Notes: a model not told the origin generated them from the sequence alone. Numbered from the stretch's first letter, positions 7,306 through 14,112 are shown. The stretch is 17,859 nucleotides of DNA from an uncultured Lachnospiraceae bacterium (GCA_910586005.1 CAJUHG010000061.1:1-17859), one strand, 5' to 3'. Program-made: numbers and translations.

Positions 7306-7407
7306 TAAATTTTTATATTCAAATTACCCATCTGGTATGTTTCTAGCGGATTTGATTTTTTAGTACGTGCCTCGCAGCAAGAACGTCGATACTATTTTTA
7401 AATTGGA

Positions 7408-7469
7408 AAATAAGCTATAAAATATAGGAAATCTTATATAGATACCTATATTTTGTAGCTCATTTTTTT
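7408..7469 (+). terminator. Terminator after the LuxC-like gene
   Basis: A 21-base left arm (7408-7428, ending AAAATATAGG) pairs with 7445-7465, with one mismatch and one G-U pair, a 16-base loop and a following T-tract. It closes the AMP-ligase/LuxE/LuxC transcript. Confidence 0.8.
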
Positions 7470-7477
7470 ATGTCTTT

Positions 7478-7505
7478 TTGACATTTTTTGCATATAGTAT
7501 AAAGA
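7478..7505 (+). promoter_or_regulatory. Possible promoter for the DUF2935 gene
   Basis: A perfect TTGACA at 7478-7483 follows the terminator. The -10 box is unclear: TATAAA at 7498 leaves 14 bases, TAAAGA at 7500 leaves 16. Position, 30-57 bases before the ATG, supports a promoter, but the -10 is weak. Confidence 0.35.
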
Positions 7506-7534
7506 AATCTAAACTATAAAGGTATGCTAAGACT

Positions 7535-8446
7535 ATGAAAGAATATGTAATTTTATCATTAGAAACACATCTTTTTTTTGGAAGAATTATGAAGGAACAT
7601 TCCTTATTTTTACTTGCAGGGTTTCCAGCAAAGGAAACAGAGTTTATACAGCGTGCAGATCGGTTCCGAGAAGAATTTGAAAATGGACTGAGAAGAACAG
7701 TAAATCTTGCAAATGGTATTGTAAGTCAATCAGTTTTAAACTCAGGGGAAATTGTAACAGAATTTACACAAAAAGCGGAATGTCAGACAAGAGATTTGAC
7801 AGGAATTTCAATAGATATGAAAATTACTGAGGCAGAGGAACAGCTTCGTGCTGGAAATTGTGTGATGGTAAATAGGCAAATTGTTTCTCATATAAGAATG
7901 CTAAATAGGCAAATGTTTAATAGCCTGAATGGATTAATTTCGTTTAAGGAAGAGATTCTTGAAAAGATGACAAGATGTAGGCTTTATACTACAAACTATC
8001 CATTGCTCATTGAGCATATTCTGCGGGAAGCAAAATTGTACCGTCAGAATATTTTAGAGCTGGAGAAGAGAGGGAGAATCTCAATACCTGATGTAAAAGA
8101 ATTAGAATTATTCTGGAACCAGATTATGATGGAACATGCCCAGTTTATTCGGGGACTACTGGACCCAACAGAGTGTGAATTGATAGAAACGGCCAATGAA
8201 TTTGCCAAGGATTATTGTCATCTTTTGGAAGAGGCAAGGAAACAAGATAAAAAAGTTATGGATGCCTTGACAGAAATGATTTTGCAGACCACAAAGCAAT
8301 ATCAGGAGTTTAAAACAGCAGGAACAGAAGGAATTACAGGTTGTAAGATACGTTCTATTATTCTTCCTCTTTTGGCGGACCATGTGCTGCGTGAAGCAAA
8401 TCACTATTTGCGTATGTTAGAACATGTGCAGAAAGGTAGGGATTAG
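7535..8446 (+). CDS. DUF2935 domain protein with two internal repeats
   Basis: A 303-residue, all-helical protein that I place in the DUF2935 family of Clostridia and Bacilli, whose function is unknown. It is a tandem duplication. The motif FFGRIMKEHSLFLLAGFPAK near the N-terminus recurs as FWNQIMMEHAQFIRGLLDPT near residue 190, and LLIEHILREAKLYRQNI near 154 recurs as LLADHVLREANHYLRML near 283. Each half thus has HxxxE-type helices, resembling metal-binding four-helix bundles. No signal peptide or membrane segment is visible, so it is probably cytosolic. The ribosome site is weak (AAAGG, 12 bases before ATG). It stands alone between two terminator/promoter boundaries, and its tie to flagella or glycans is by position only. 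Confidence 0.75.
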   Translation: MKEYVILSLETHLFFGRIMKEHSLFLLAGFPAKETEFIQRADRFREEFENGLRRTVNLANGIVSQSVLNSGEIVTEFTQKAECQTRDLTGISIDMKITEAEEQLRAGNCVMVNRQIVSHIRMLNRQMFNSLNGLISFKEEILEKMTRCRLYTTNYPLLIEHILREAKLYRQNILELEKRGRISIPDVKELELFWNQIMMEHAQFIRGLLDPTECELIETANEFAKDYCHLLEEARKQDKKVMDALTEMILQTTKQYQEFKTAGTEGITGCKIRSIILPLLADHVLREANHYLRMLEHVQKGRD

Positions 8447-8447
8447 T

Positions 8448-8552
8448 ATGGAAACCCATGTGTTTCATCTGTGGGGAATTTTTCGGGTTGTGAAACAGAC
8501 ATTGGGACATAGATGCAAAGCAATATACAGGAAAATTCGGGAATGCTTTTAA
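8448..8552 (+). CDS. Possible 34-residue basic peptide after the DUF2935 gene
   Basis: An ATG one base after the DUF2935 stop opens a 34-codon frame. The peptide starts METHVFHLWGIFRVVKQTLG and ends with a basic KAIYRKIRECF. An AGGTAGG tract lies about eight bases before the start. Close coupling and the basic, amphipathic character make it worth recording, but the frame is short enough to arise by chance and I recognise no family. Confidence 0.25.
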   Translation: METHVFHLWGIFRVVKQTLGHRCKAIYRKIRECF

Positions 8553-8624
8553 GTATGATAAGCCACGTTTCATTTTGTTTGTCTTATGATTAGGCTATTG
8601 GTTTTAACCGAATAGAAATGTATA

Positions 8625-8653
8625 TTGTAAATATCTGAGCTTTTGTATATAAT
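8625..8653 (+). promoter_or_regulatory. Candidate sigma-A promoter for the glycosyltransferase pair
   Basis: TTGTAA at 8625-8630 and a perfect TATAAT at 8648-8653 are 17 bases apart, about 105 bases before the ATG at 8759. This is the best promoter in the gap and probably drives the next two glycosyltransferase genes. Confidence 0.55.
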
Positions 8654-8758
8654 GGGTATCAGAGAAAAATATCATTTATATAGATAAATAAAGGATAGAA
8701 GAAAGGTAAATTTTGGTTAAAACTATATGGTAGGAGGAAGAAGGGTGGTAAATATAAA

Positions 8759-9790
8759 ATGGAATTAGAACAACAGTTTTTAAGCCTTTTAGGAATTGTA
8801 GAAGGGTTACAGAGAAGAGTATATCAGTTAGAAGAAGAAAATAAACTTTTAATTCGTGGTCAGAAACAGTTGTTAGAATGGTCAGAACAAAATCATCAAG
8901 CAAATATGCATTTTCAGGATAATATTATATATGAATTGCAAGATGTTTTGGAACATCCTAAAGAGGGATTTTATCCTAAGATTTTAGCTGGAGAACTTGC
9001 AATTGATGAAATTGTAACACATGGCAAGTCTTTAGCAAGGTTTGGAGATGGAGAATTTGCAGCAATGGAAGGTCGGGTCCGTCATAGGTTTCAATTAGAG
9101 GTAGAAGAGGAATTAAGTCAGAAATTACAAGAAGTATTGCAATCAGAAGAAGAAAATCTGTTGATTGGAATTGCAGATAATTATGGGAGCCTGGAAAAAT
9201 ATACAGAACAAGCAAAAAGAGAAATACGTTGTTATTTAAATCCATTCGTTAGAAAAGAGCATTTGGCGCTTTTGAAACCTGAAAAAATATATTATGATGC
9301 TTATGTTACAAGACCTTATGTAATGTATCAAGACAATCAGACAGATGCACCTAAGAAACGTTTTGAAAATTTAAAAAGAATTTGGGAAGGACGTGACTGT
9401 ATTTTTGTAGAAGGATGTTTTACAGGTTTGGGTGTTGGAAATGATTTGTTTGATAATGCTAAGAGTATTCAGAGGATTCTTGGTCCTGCAGAAAATGCAT
9501 TTTCTAGGTATAAGGAACTTTTGGAAAGTTGTAAGTGTCAAAACAAAGATGTTTTATTTTTACTTGCGTTAGGGCCTACAGCTACAATTCTTGCTAGTGA
9601 TTTATGTAAATTAGGTTATCAAGCAGTAGATATTGGTCATATAGATTTAGAATATGAATGGTTTTTAAAAGGAGAAGGATGTAGGACTTTGATTGAAAGG
9701 AAATATAACAATGAGATGGAGATAGAACAAGATTTATCTCCAATTGAAGACCCTATTTATTTAAATCAGATAATCGCTACTTTGATATAA
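8759..9790 (+). CDS. GT-D fold (DUF1792-like) glycosyltransferase with N-terminal coiled coil
   Basis: A 343-residue protein. Residues 1-65 are rich in E, Q, L and K (QRRVYQLEEENKLLIRG) and should form a coiled coil. From about 80 on it matches the DUF1792/GT-D family first described from streptococcal adhesin glycosylation: SLARFGDGE at 91-99 carries the acidic DGE motif thought to bind metal and sugar nucleotide, and IFVEGCFTGLGVGNDLF and LFLLALGPTATILASDL follow in the order usual for the family. It should transfer a sugar from a nucleotide donor in the cytosol. The spot between glycan genes and flagellin suggests flagellin as the acceptor, but this is inference. The GGGTGG tract 10 bases before ATG is a poor ribosome site, with a better AGGAGG placed too far upstream. 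Confidence 0.8.
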   Translation: MELEQQFLSLLGIVEGLQRRVYQLEEENKLLIRGQKQLLEWSEQNHQANMHFQDNIIYELQDVLEHPKEGFYPKILAGELAIDEIVTHGKSLARFGDGEFAAMEGRVRHRFQLEVEEELSQKLQEVLQSEEENLLIGIADNYGSLEKYTEQAKREIRCYLNPFVRKEHLALLKPEKIYYDAYVTRPYVMYQDNQTDAPKKRFENLKRIWEGRDCIFVEGCFTGLGVGNDLFDNAKSIQRILGPAENAFSRYKELLESCKCQNKDVLFLLALGPTATILASDLCKLGYQAVDIGHIDLEYEWFLKGEGCRTLIERKYNNEMEIEQDLSPIEDPIYLNQIIATLI

Positions 9791-9864
9791 AATAACTTTT
9801 TGGTAAAAAGCAATCGTTTTGCCGAATCCATTTACAAATGCACTTTTATAGATGAGGAAAATAT
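9791..9864 (+). other. Short gap with hairpin between the two glycosyltransferase genes
   Basis: GGTAAAA (about 9801-9807) pairs with TTTTGCC (about 9816-9822) around an eight-base loop, followed by GAATCC. The same DNA can be read as TAAA-N13-GCCGA, a poor sigma-28 match with short spacing. No T-run follows, so it is not a clear terminator. Confidence 0.35.
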
Positions 9865-11028
9865 ATGAACATATTATTTTATAGATACAACAGTATTTGT
9901 GAGCCAGACATTATAGCTATTATGAAGAGATTGGGGCATACAGTAAATGAAATTACTGAGGAAATGAGAAATAAGGAATTGGATGCAAGAGGTCAGATGA
10001 ATCTTGTGAGTGCTGCCTTAAAGAAGCAGGAAAACCAGATTGTATTTAGTATTAATTTCTTTCCAGTGGTTTCAGAGGTTTGTAATATTTTTCATATTCC
10101 ATATGTTTGTTGGATTGTGGATAGTCCTGTTATGGAACTGTATTCCCATTCTCTTAGAAATTCTTGGAATCGTGTTTTTATGTTTGACTATGTATTATAT
10201 GAGGAATTTCATCAAGAAAATTCAAAAGGAATTTATTATTTGCCATTAGGAGCAGACTATACACGTTTAGATGCACTGATGGAAACAATAACAGAGGAAG
10301 AGATAGAAAAATTTTCAGCGGAAGTTTCATTTATTGGTTCTTTGTATACAGAGAAATGCCCTTATAATCGTTTGAAAGAGAAATCTTGGTTAAAGGGATA
10401 TTTAGATGGTGTGATAGAAGCGCAATTAAAGGTATATGGATATAACTTTTTAGAAGAGTGTATCACAGATGAAGTATTACAAGAATTTAAAAAGAAAGTA
10501 CCTTTTTATCAGTTTCCAGAACGGGCAAATCACAATGAGCGGGCAGCAATGGCACATCTCTATTTAGGAAATAAAGTGACAGAACAAGAAAGATTGCGGT
10601 TGTTAAAGAGAGTTTCAGAAGAATATAAACTGGATTTGTATACGGCAAGTGATTTTAGTCCTCTTCCAAAAGCTCATTACAGAGGACTTGCTCAGACAAC
10701 AAGGGATATGCCTAAAATATTTCATTTATCTAAAATTAATCTGAATTTTACATCAAAGCCTATTCGAACAGGGCTGCCTTTGCGCCTTTGGGATATTTTA
10801 GGGGCAGGAGGATTTGTATTGACCAACTATCAAAGTGAAATTCCAGAATATTTTGAAGTTGGAAAAGATTTAGAAGTTTATACAAGTGAAGAAGATTTAA
10901 TTGAAAAAATTAGATATTATTTGGAACATGAAGAAGAGCGCAAGGAAATTGCCCAAAATGGTTATAAAAAAGCAAAAGAGCAACATTCCTTAGAAGCAAG
11001 AATTAAAACTATTTTTAAATCTATATAA
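9865..11028 (+). CDS. CgeB-type glycosyltransferase (DUF3880 plus Glyco_trans_1_2)
   Basis: A 387-residue protein of the family known from spore proteins CgeB/YkvP and from many flagellar gene clusters. The N-terminal half (MNILFYRYNSICEPDIIAIM, then IPYVCWIVDSPVMELYS and YYLPLGADYTR) is the DUF3880-like part, and the C-terminal half (LNFTSKPIRTGLPLRLWDILGAGGFVLTNYQSEIPEYFEVGKDLEVY) is the GT-B donor-binding domain with the usual EIPEYFE and late glutamate region. It should use a nucleotide sugar in the cytosol. It lies 74 bases after the GT-D gene and presumably shares its transcript. In related flagellar clusters such proteins are named flagellin glycosyltransferases or maturation factors, so a role in modifying the flagellin 740 bases downstream is plausible but unproven. 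Confidence 0.82.
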   Translation: MNILFYRYNSICEPDIIAIMKRLGHTVNEITEEMRNKELDARGQMNLVSAALKKQENQIVFSINFFPVVSEVCNIFHIPYVCWIVDSPVMELYSHSLRNSWNRVFMFDYVLYEEFHQENSKGIYYLPLGADYTRLDALMETITEEEIEKFSAEVSFIGSLYTEKCPYNRLKEKSWLKGYLDGVIEAQLKVYGYNFLEECITDEVLQEFKKKVPFYQFPERANHNERAAMAHLYLGNKVTEQERLRLLKRVSEEYKLDLYTASDFSPLPKAHYRGLAQTTRDMPKIFHLSKINLNFTSKPIRTGLPLRLWDILGAGGFVLTNYQSEIPEYFEVGKDLEVYTSEEDLIEKIRYYLEHEEERKEIAQNGYKKAKEQHSLEARIKTIFKSI

Positions 11029-11080
11029 AAAATGAGAGATAAAACTATTTTTAAAGTTTTAATCTTTTGTAATTAAGAAG

Positions 11081-11103
11081 TCCCCCACCTCTAAGGTAGG
11101 GGA
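11081..11103 (+). repeat. IS200/IS605-like end hairpin
   Basis: TCCCC at 11081-11085 and ACCT at 11087-11090 pair with AGGT (11094-11097) and GGGGA (11099-11103), with one mismatch and a CTA loop. Such CCCC...GGGG hairpins mark the subterminal palindromes of IS200/IS605 elements. It may now also terminate the preceding glycosyltransferase transcript, although only A/T-mixed sequence follows. Confidence 0.5.
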
Positions 11104-11232
11104 TGAATTTGGAGATGAAAAATCTTAGTATTTGTGCGTGGGAGTGCCCTAAATGAGGGATTCATTATGACAGAGATATAAATGCTGTCATAAATATCAA
11201 AAAGCAAGTCCCTCCTCTTCAGGAGAGGGAGG
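11104..11232 (+). pseudogene. Decayed IS605-type tnpB remnant (C-terminal zinc ribbon only)
   Basis: From 11115 the frame reads MKNLSICAWECPK, then TGA at 11154-11156, then GIHYDRDINAVINIKKQ. This is the end of TnpB, whose zinc ribbon normally reads WxCPxCGxxHDRDxNAAxNI. The second cysteine codon of the ribbon has become a stop. Everything upstream of this end, including the RuvC catalytic part, is missing: the left hairpin at 11081-11103 is only some 10 bases away, so the element is an internal-deletion relic. A 9-bp inverted repeat TTATGACAG/CTGTCATAA (11165-11173, 11185-11193) lies in the coding relic, and a right-end hairpin follows at 11209-11230. No functional TnpB can be made. The omega-RNA part may survive, since that RNA normally overlaps the 3' end of tnpB. 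Confidence 0.75.
11209..11230 (+). repeat. IS605-like right-end hairpin
   Basis: TCCCT (11209-11213) pairs with AGGGA (11226-11230) and CTC (11215-11217) with GAG (11223-11225), leaving one bulged C and a TTCAG loop. It ends 33 bases before the next start codon and lies just where the right end of an IS605 element, and the end of its omega-RNA, is expected. Confidence 0.5.
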
Positions 11233-11263
11233 ATGTCATGATATCAAATAGGAGGAAAATACC

Positions 11264-11635
11264 ATGGAGGAACAGCGTAAAGAACAGATAGAGGCTTTGG
11301 AGGTGTTTTGCAATTTCAATGAACGTTTTATAAATAATGTTCATACACTTATCAAGGAGTTAGAAGGCAAAAGAAAAGAAGATACAGATAAATTTTTAGA
11401 AGAAATTATTAAGGGAATTAACTGGGAAATTGGAATATTGAATGGTACAATGACACTTATTAATGAAAAGGAAGAACATATTCAAAAAGCAGATTTTAAT
11501 AATAATATTTTAAAATTAAGTAAAGCATTGCAAGATAAAAATGATTCTAAAATGGCAAAGGCTTTAAAAGAAGCACTTCCAATGTTTGAGAATTTAGGTA
11601 AGATAGCAAAGGAAGTTTTAGAAGCAGAAAAATAA
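11264..11635 (+). CDS. Hypothetical helical protein upstream of flagellin (123 aa)
   Basis: I do not recognise this family. The 123-residue product is strongly charged (many K and E), has no signal peptide or membrane segment and appears almost wholly helical, with a likely coiled-coil segment such as VHTLIKELEGKRKEDTDKFLEE. The end is EVLEAEK. An AGGAGG site eight bases before the ATG shows it is expressed, and its end is 132 bases before the flagellin gene. By size, charge and position it could be a flagellin- or glycan-associated chaperone in the manner of FliS, but no FliS motif is visible and this is guesswork. The decayed IS605 element ends just before it, so its original promoter may have been lost or replaced. 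Confidence 0.7.
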   Translation: MEEQRKEQIEALEVFCNFNERFINNVHTLIKELEGKRKEDTDKFLEEIIKGINWEIGILNGTMTLINEKEEHIQKADFNNNILKLSKALQDKNDSKMAKALKEALPMFENLGKIAKEVLEAEK

Positions 11636-11674
11636 GCTAAGCCTTGATGAGATTAAATTTTTTGAGAATTATCG

Positions 11675-11703
11675 TTGAGAAAATTTTAGCTATTTGTTAT
11701 AAT
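11675..11703 (+). promoter_or_regulatory. Strong sigma-A promoter of the flagellin gene
   Basis: TTGAGA at 11675-11680 and TATAAT at 11698-11703 have the ideal 17-base spacing, with an extended -10 (TGT directly before TATAAT). Transcription would begin about 55 bases before the ATG. No sigma-28 CCGATAA-type box was found here, unlike at fliD. Confidence 0.65.
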
Positions 11704-11767
11704 GGAATTAATAACCAGAAGTGTTAGTGATAAGTAGTCATTACATTGGAGAAAGGAGGCATATTTT

Positions 11768-12562
11768 ATGGGTATTTCATCCATTGGCAGTAGTCAAAGT
11801 TTATACAGAAATCAGAACTTATATCAGAATTATCGGCAGTTATCTAGTGGTAAGAGAATTAATTCTGCAGCAGATGATGCAGCAGGGCTTGCCATTGCTC
11901 AGAAAATGCTTACACAAAGCAATGGATATGATGTGGGATGGAGAAATGCTGCTACTTCTCAAGATATGTTAAATGTAGCAGAAGGTGGATTATCCAAGAT
12001 TACAGATTCTTTACAGCGTATTCGTGAGTTGAGTATTCAAGCATCTAATACAGCAGTTTATGGTGATGATGACCGAGAGTCTATGCAACAAGAAATTGAC
12101 CAGTTAAAGGATTATATTTCAGATGCGGCAAAAAATACACAATTTAATACTATGAATCTTTTAGATGGAACAATGGGAAGTTCTCATGTGGCATCCAGTC
12201 CAGATGGAAGTGGAATGGATATTAAAATGCCTAATGCAGTATTAGAATCTTTGGGAATTTCAGATTATGATGTAACAGGGAATTTTGATATTTCTACTAT
12301 TGATGATGCAATTGAGAAAGTTTCATCTGCAAGAAGTGAGTTAGGAGCTTCTTATAATCGTTTGGGTTATACAATGAATTATAATTCTTATGCTTCTTAT
12401 AATGTTACAGCATCACGCAGTCGTATCGAAGATTTGGATTATGCAAGTGCCGTTTCTGATATGAAAAAGAATAATTTATTGCAAGAATATAGGATTATGA
12501 TGCAGAAGAAACAACAAGAGGAACATGGAAGATTTGTTCAACTTTTTAGATTTAATTCTTAA
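11768..12562 (+). CDS. Flagellin (short form, variant C-terminus)
   Basis: A 264-residue flagellin. The conserved N-terminal D0/D1 part is clear: LSSGKRINSAADDAAGLAIA at 25-44, GYDVGWRNAATSQDMLNVAEGGL and IRELSIQASNTAVYGDDDRE. The central variable part is very short, about 60 residues. The C-terminal D1 helix is present (ARSELGASYNRLGYT, SRIEDLDYASAVSDMKKNNLLQEY), but the D0 end reads MMQKKQQEEHGRFVQLFRFNS in place of the common QANQ...VLSLLR. It would be exported by the flagellar type III machinery and polymerise in the filament. The ATG follows AAAGGAGG by eight bases. The upstream purine-rich leader contains GGA motifs of the kind CsrA binds in other hag leaders. It is convergent with fliD. 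Confidence 0.92.
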   Translation: MGISSIGSSQSLYRNQNLYQNYRQLSSGKRINSAADDAAGLAIAQKMLTQSNGYDVGWRNAATSQDMLNVAEGGLSKITDSLQRIRELSIQASNTAVYGDDDRESMQQEIDQLKDYISDAAKNTQFNTMNLLDGTMGSSHVASSPDGSGMDIKMPNAVLESLGISDYDVTGNFDISTIDDAIEKVSSARSELGASYNRLGYTMNYNSYASYNVTASRSRIEDLDYASAVSDMKKNNLLQEYRIMMQKKQQEEHGRFVQLFRFNS

Positions 12563-12568
12563 TTTTAT

Positions 12569-12618
12569 TGTGGAAAAGATATTTTAATGTTAAAGTGAAA
12601 TATCCATTTATATCCACA
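12569..12618 (+). other. Structured 3' region after flagellin
   Basis: TGTGGA (12569-12574) can pair with TCCACA (12613-12618), and inside it GATATTT (12578-12584) with AAATATC (12598-12604). Together they make a two-part stem in the first 50 bases after the flagellin stop, before the main terminator. It may stabilise the abundant flagellin mRNA. Confidence 0.4.
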
Positions 12619-12646
12619 GGGCACTTAGCATGGTTGCTCGCGAGAT

Positions 12647-12690
12647 TAAAATATATAAGTCCCTCATTTATGAGGGACTTATATATTTTA
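12647..12690. terminator. Bidirectional terminator between convergent flagellin and fliD
   Basis: A perfect 20-base palindrome (left arm 12647-12666, right arm 12671-12690) with a four-base TTTA loop. The core is GTCCCTCA/TGAGGGAC and the outer parts are A/T-rich, so the transcript from either strand has a GC core followed by U-rich sequence. It lies between the ends of the two convergent genes and can serve both. Confidence 0.85.
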
Positions 12691-12722
12691 TGCATGATTC
12701 AATTTATAAAACAATACCTTTT

Positions 12723-14021
12723 TTAACAATAACGATCCATCATCATTCCAGAATAGATTGAAGTAATATAAGGAGTTACTAAATTCTTTCCTGGATTCTT
12801 ATAGGTAACAAGAATTTTGTCTACATATTTCATTGGATCAAGAGAAGCATTATTTGCCTTGGAATTTAATAAATTTTTAAAATTATTTAATACTGTCAAG
12901 TGTTCTTCTGAATTTTCTTCAGAAACAGATTCTGTAAGTAAGGCTTTATCTATGGAAATTTCGCCTTTTTCATCTACCAAAAGTCCCATTCTCTCTAAGC
13001 TATTTTGGAATGCAAAAGCCGTGCTACTCATATCCCTATATAATTTTACACTTTGCTGTTGTGAATCTGAATATTTATTAGCAGTATGTAAAATGGAATT
13101 ATAGGAATCTACCAAAGTTTGAATATTGTCAGCCATAGCATCTGCATTGGTTTTAAATCCAATAACAGCAGGATTACCTTCTTCACTAATTCCAAGAAGT
13201 TTCAGCTCAAAGGAATGATTAATGGTAAAAGTATTAGAATAAGAGGTACGTTCTACACCATCCAATAAGAAAACAGCATTTCTAGCTTCCTGTGAAACTT
13301 GGTCAATACCCAATGCATCAATTGCAGCTATCGAGTCATAAGTTCCCTGTGGATAAATTGAGAATAGAAAAGTATCTCCATCAGCAATTCCAGTTGAAAT
13401 TGATTCAATTTGTAAAGCACTTAATCCATTTTCATCTTCTATTACAGAGGCTTTTAAACCAATATCTGCATTGGTAATTAGATTAGCAAGTTTGTGTTGC
13501 GTTGTATAATTTGTATCCTCTGAATTAATATTAAATTGAAATTCATAAGTAGAAGAATTATTTTCCAAATCAAAAGAATAAGAACCAGGTTTTAAGGTCA
13601 ATCGATTTTTATCCAAAAAATTCCCTATATTAATTTGAGAAGTTGCAAGCTCCTTTACCTCGATAAGAAAGTTTTCTGTTTCTTCAGAACCTCTGTGATT
13701 TCCTATATAGTCAGCAGAAACGATATCTTCCTGTGAAGAAACAGCAACTTTTTTCTGGAATGCATTTTCAATACCGTCTTCTGCATCAGAGAGAGAAGCT
13801 ACTACATTTTTAATGATACGAGTGCTTTCTTTAATATCTATAGCAAATTTTTGCACGTCTCCAGAATGCTTAATCTTATAGAGGGGGGAATCTTTATTAA
13901 TTTTAACAATAGTATTGTATACATTGCGCAATTCGCTCTTTTTGTGCGAGTCATAACGGGAAGCTGATTGTTTTGCATATGTGCTTAAATAATAATTATA
14001 TGCAGTATCAATAGCAGCCAT
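12723..14021 (-). CDS. fliD: FliD-like flagellar filament capping protein, divergent
   Basis: A 432-residue protein read leftward. The C-terminal half matches the FliD family: NAVFLLDGVERTSYSNTFTI (about 248-267) resembles its DLxVDGxxxxSxSNxxT motif, then FKTNADAMADNIQTLVDSYNSIL (about 288-310) and LYRDMSSTAFAFQNSLERMGLLVDEKGEISIDKALLTE follow in the order of FliD_C. The first 80 residues lack the usual GLASGLDT motif and begin MAAIDTAYNYYLSTYAKQSA, so assignment rests on the C-terminal half. The protein ends in IYSGMMMDRYC with a terminal cysteine. FliD sits at the filament tip and helps flagellin to assemble. It has its own AAAGGAGGGG ribosome site and sigma-28-like promoter. A different hook-associated protein is the main alternative. 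Confidence 0.75.
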   Translation of the reverse strand: MAAIDTAYNYYLSTYAKQSASRYDSHKKSELRNVYNTIVKINKDSPLYKIKHSGDVQKFAIDIKESTRIIKNVVASLSDAEDGIENAFQKKVAVSSQEDIVSADYIGNHRGSEETENFLIEVKELATSQINIGNFLDKNRLTLKPGSYSFDLENNSSTYEFQFNINSEDTNYTTQHKLANLITNADIGLKASVIEDENGLSALQIESISTGIADGDTFLFSIYPQGTYDSIAAIDALGIDQVSQEARNAVFLLDGVERTSYSNTFTINHSFELKLLGISEEGNPAVIGFKTNADAMADNIQTLVDSYNSILHTANKYSDSQQQSVKLYRDMSSTAFAFQNSLERMGLLVDEKGEISIDKALLTESVSEENSEEHLTVLNNFKNLLNSKANNASLDPMKYVDKILVTYKNPGKNLVTPYITSIYSGMMMDRYC

Positions 14022-14041
14022 GCAAATCCCCTCCTTTCATC

Positions 14042-14068
14042 CATGAAATCATGCCAAAGCATGGGGGT
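14042..14068 (-). other. Hairpin in the fliD leader near the ribosome site
   Basis: On the - strand CATGC-TTTG-GCATG forms a 5-bp stem about 20 bases before the AAAGGAGGGG ribosome site, with GGA motifs (CATGGATG and AAGGAGG) next to it. The layout resembles leaders bound by CsrA, but no csrA or fliW gene is in the window. Confidence 0.35.
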
Positions 14069-14112
14069 ATAAAATTACTACATGTAATATTTTTAATCAT
14101 CTATTGTTATGT

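Larger units (their letters stand above)
8447..8758 (+). other. Intergenic region before the GT-D gene
   Basis: About 310 bases without a long gene. Besides the 34-codon frame at its left edge it holds a short palindrome GGTTTTAACC at 8600-8609 followed by GAAT, and the promoter at 8625-8653. The remaining 100 bases before the GT-D start form a purine-rich leader with GGAGG and GGGTGG tracts. No terminator with a clear T-run was found after the DUF2935 gene. Confidence 0.5.

Noticed and set aside
7178..7363. 61-codon frame at the end of the LuxC-like gene
   Set aside because: Out-of-frame overlap with a clear LuxC C-terminus and no ribosome site.
9803..9826. Sigma-28 promoter before the CgeB-like gene (TAAA-N13-GCCGA)
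   Set aside because: The spacing is two bases short and the -10 is GCCGAATC in place of GCCGATAA; it is better explained as a hairpin.
11721..11972. 83-codon + strand frame overlapping the flagellin start
   Set aside because: The flagellin frame has strong family motifs and the AAAGGAGG site; this one is an out-of-frame shadow.
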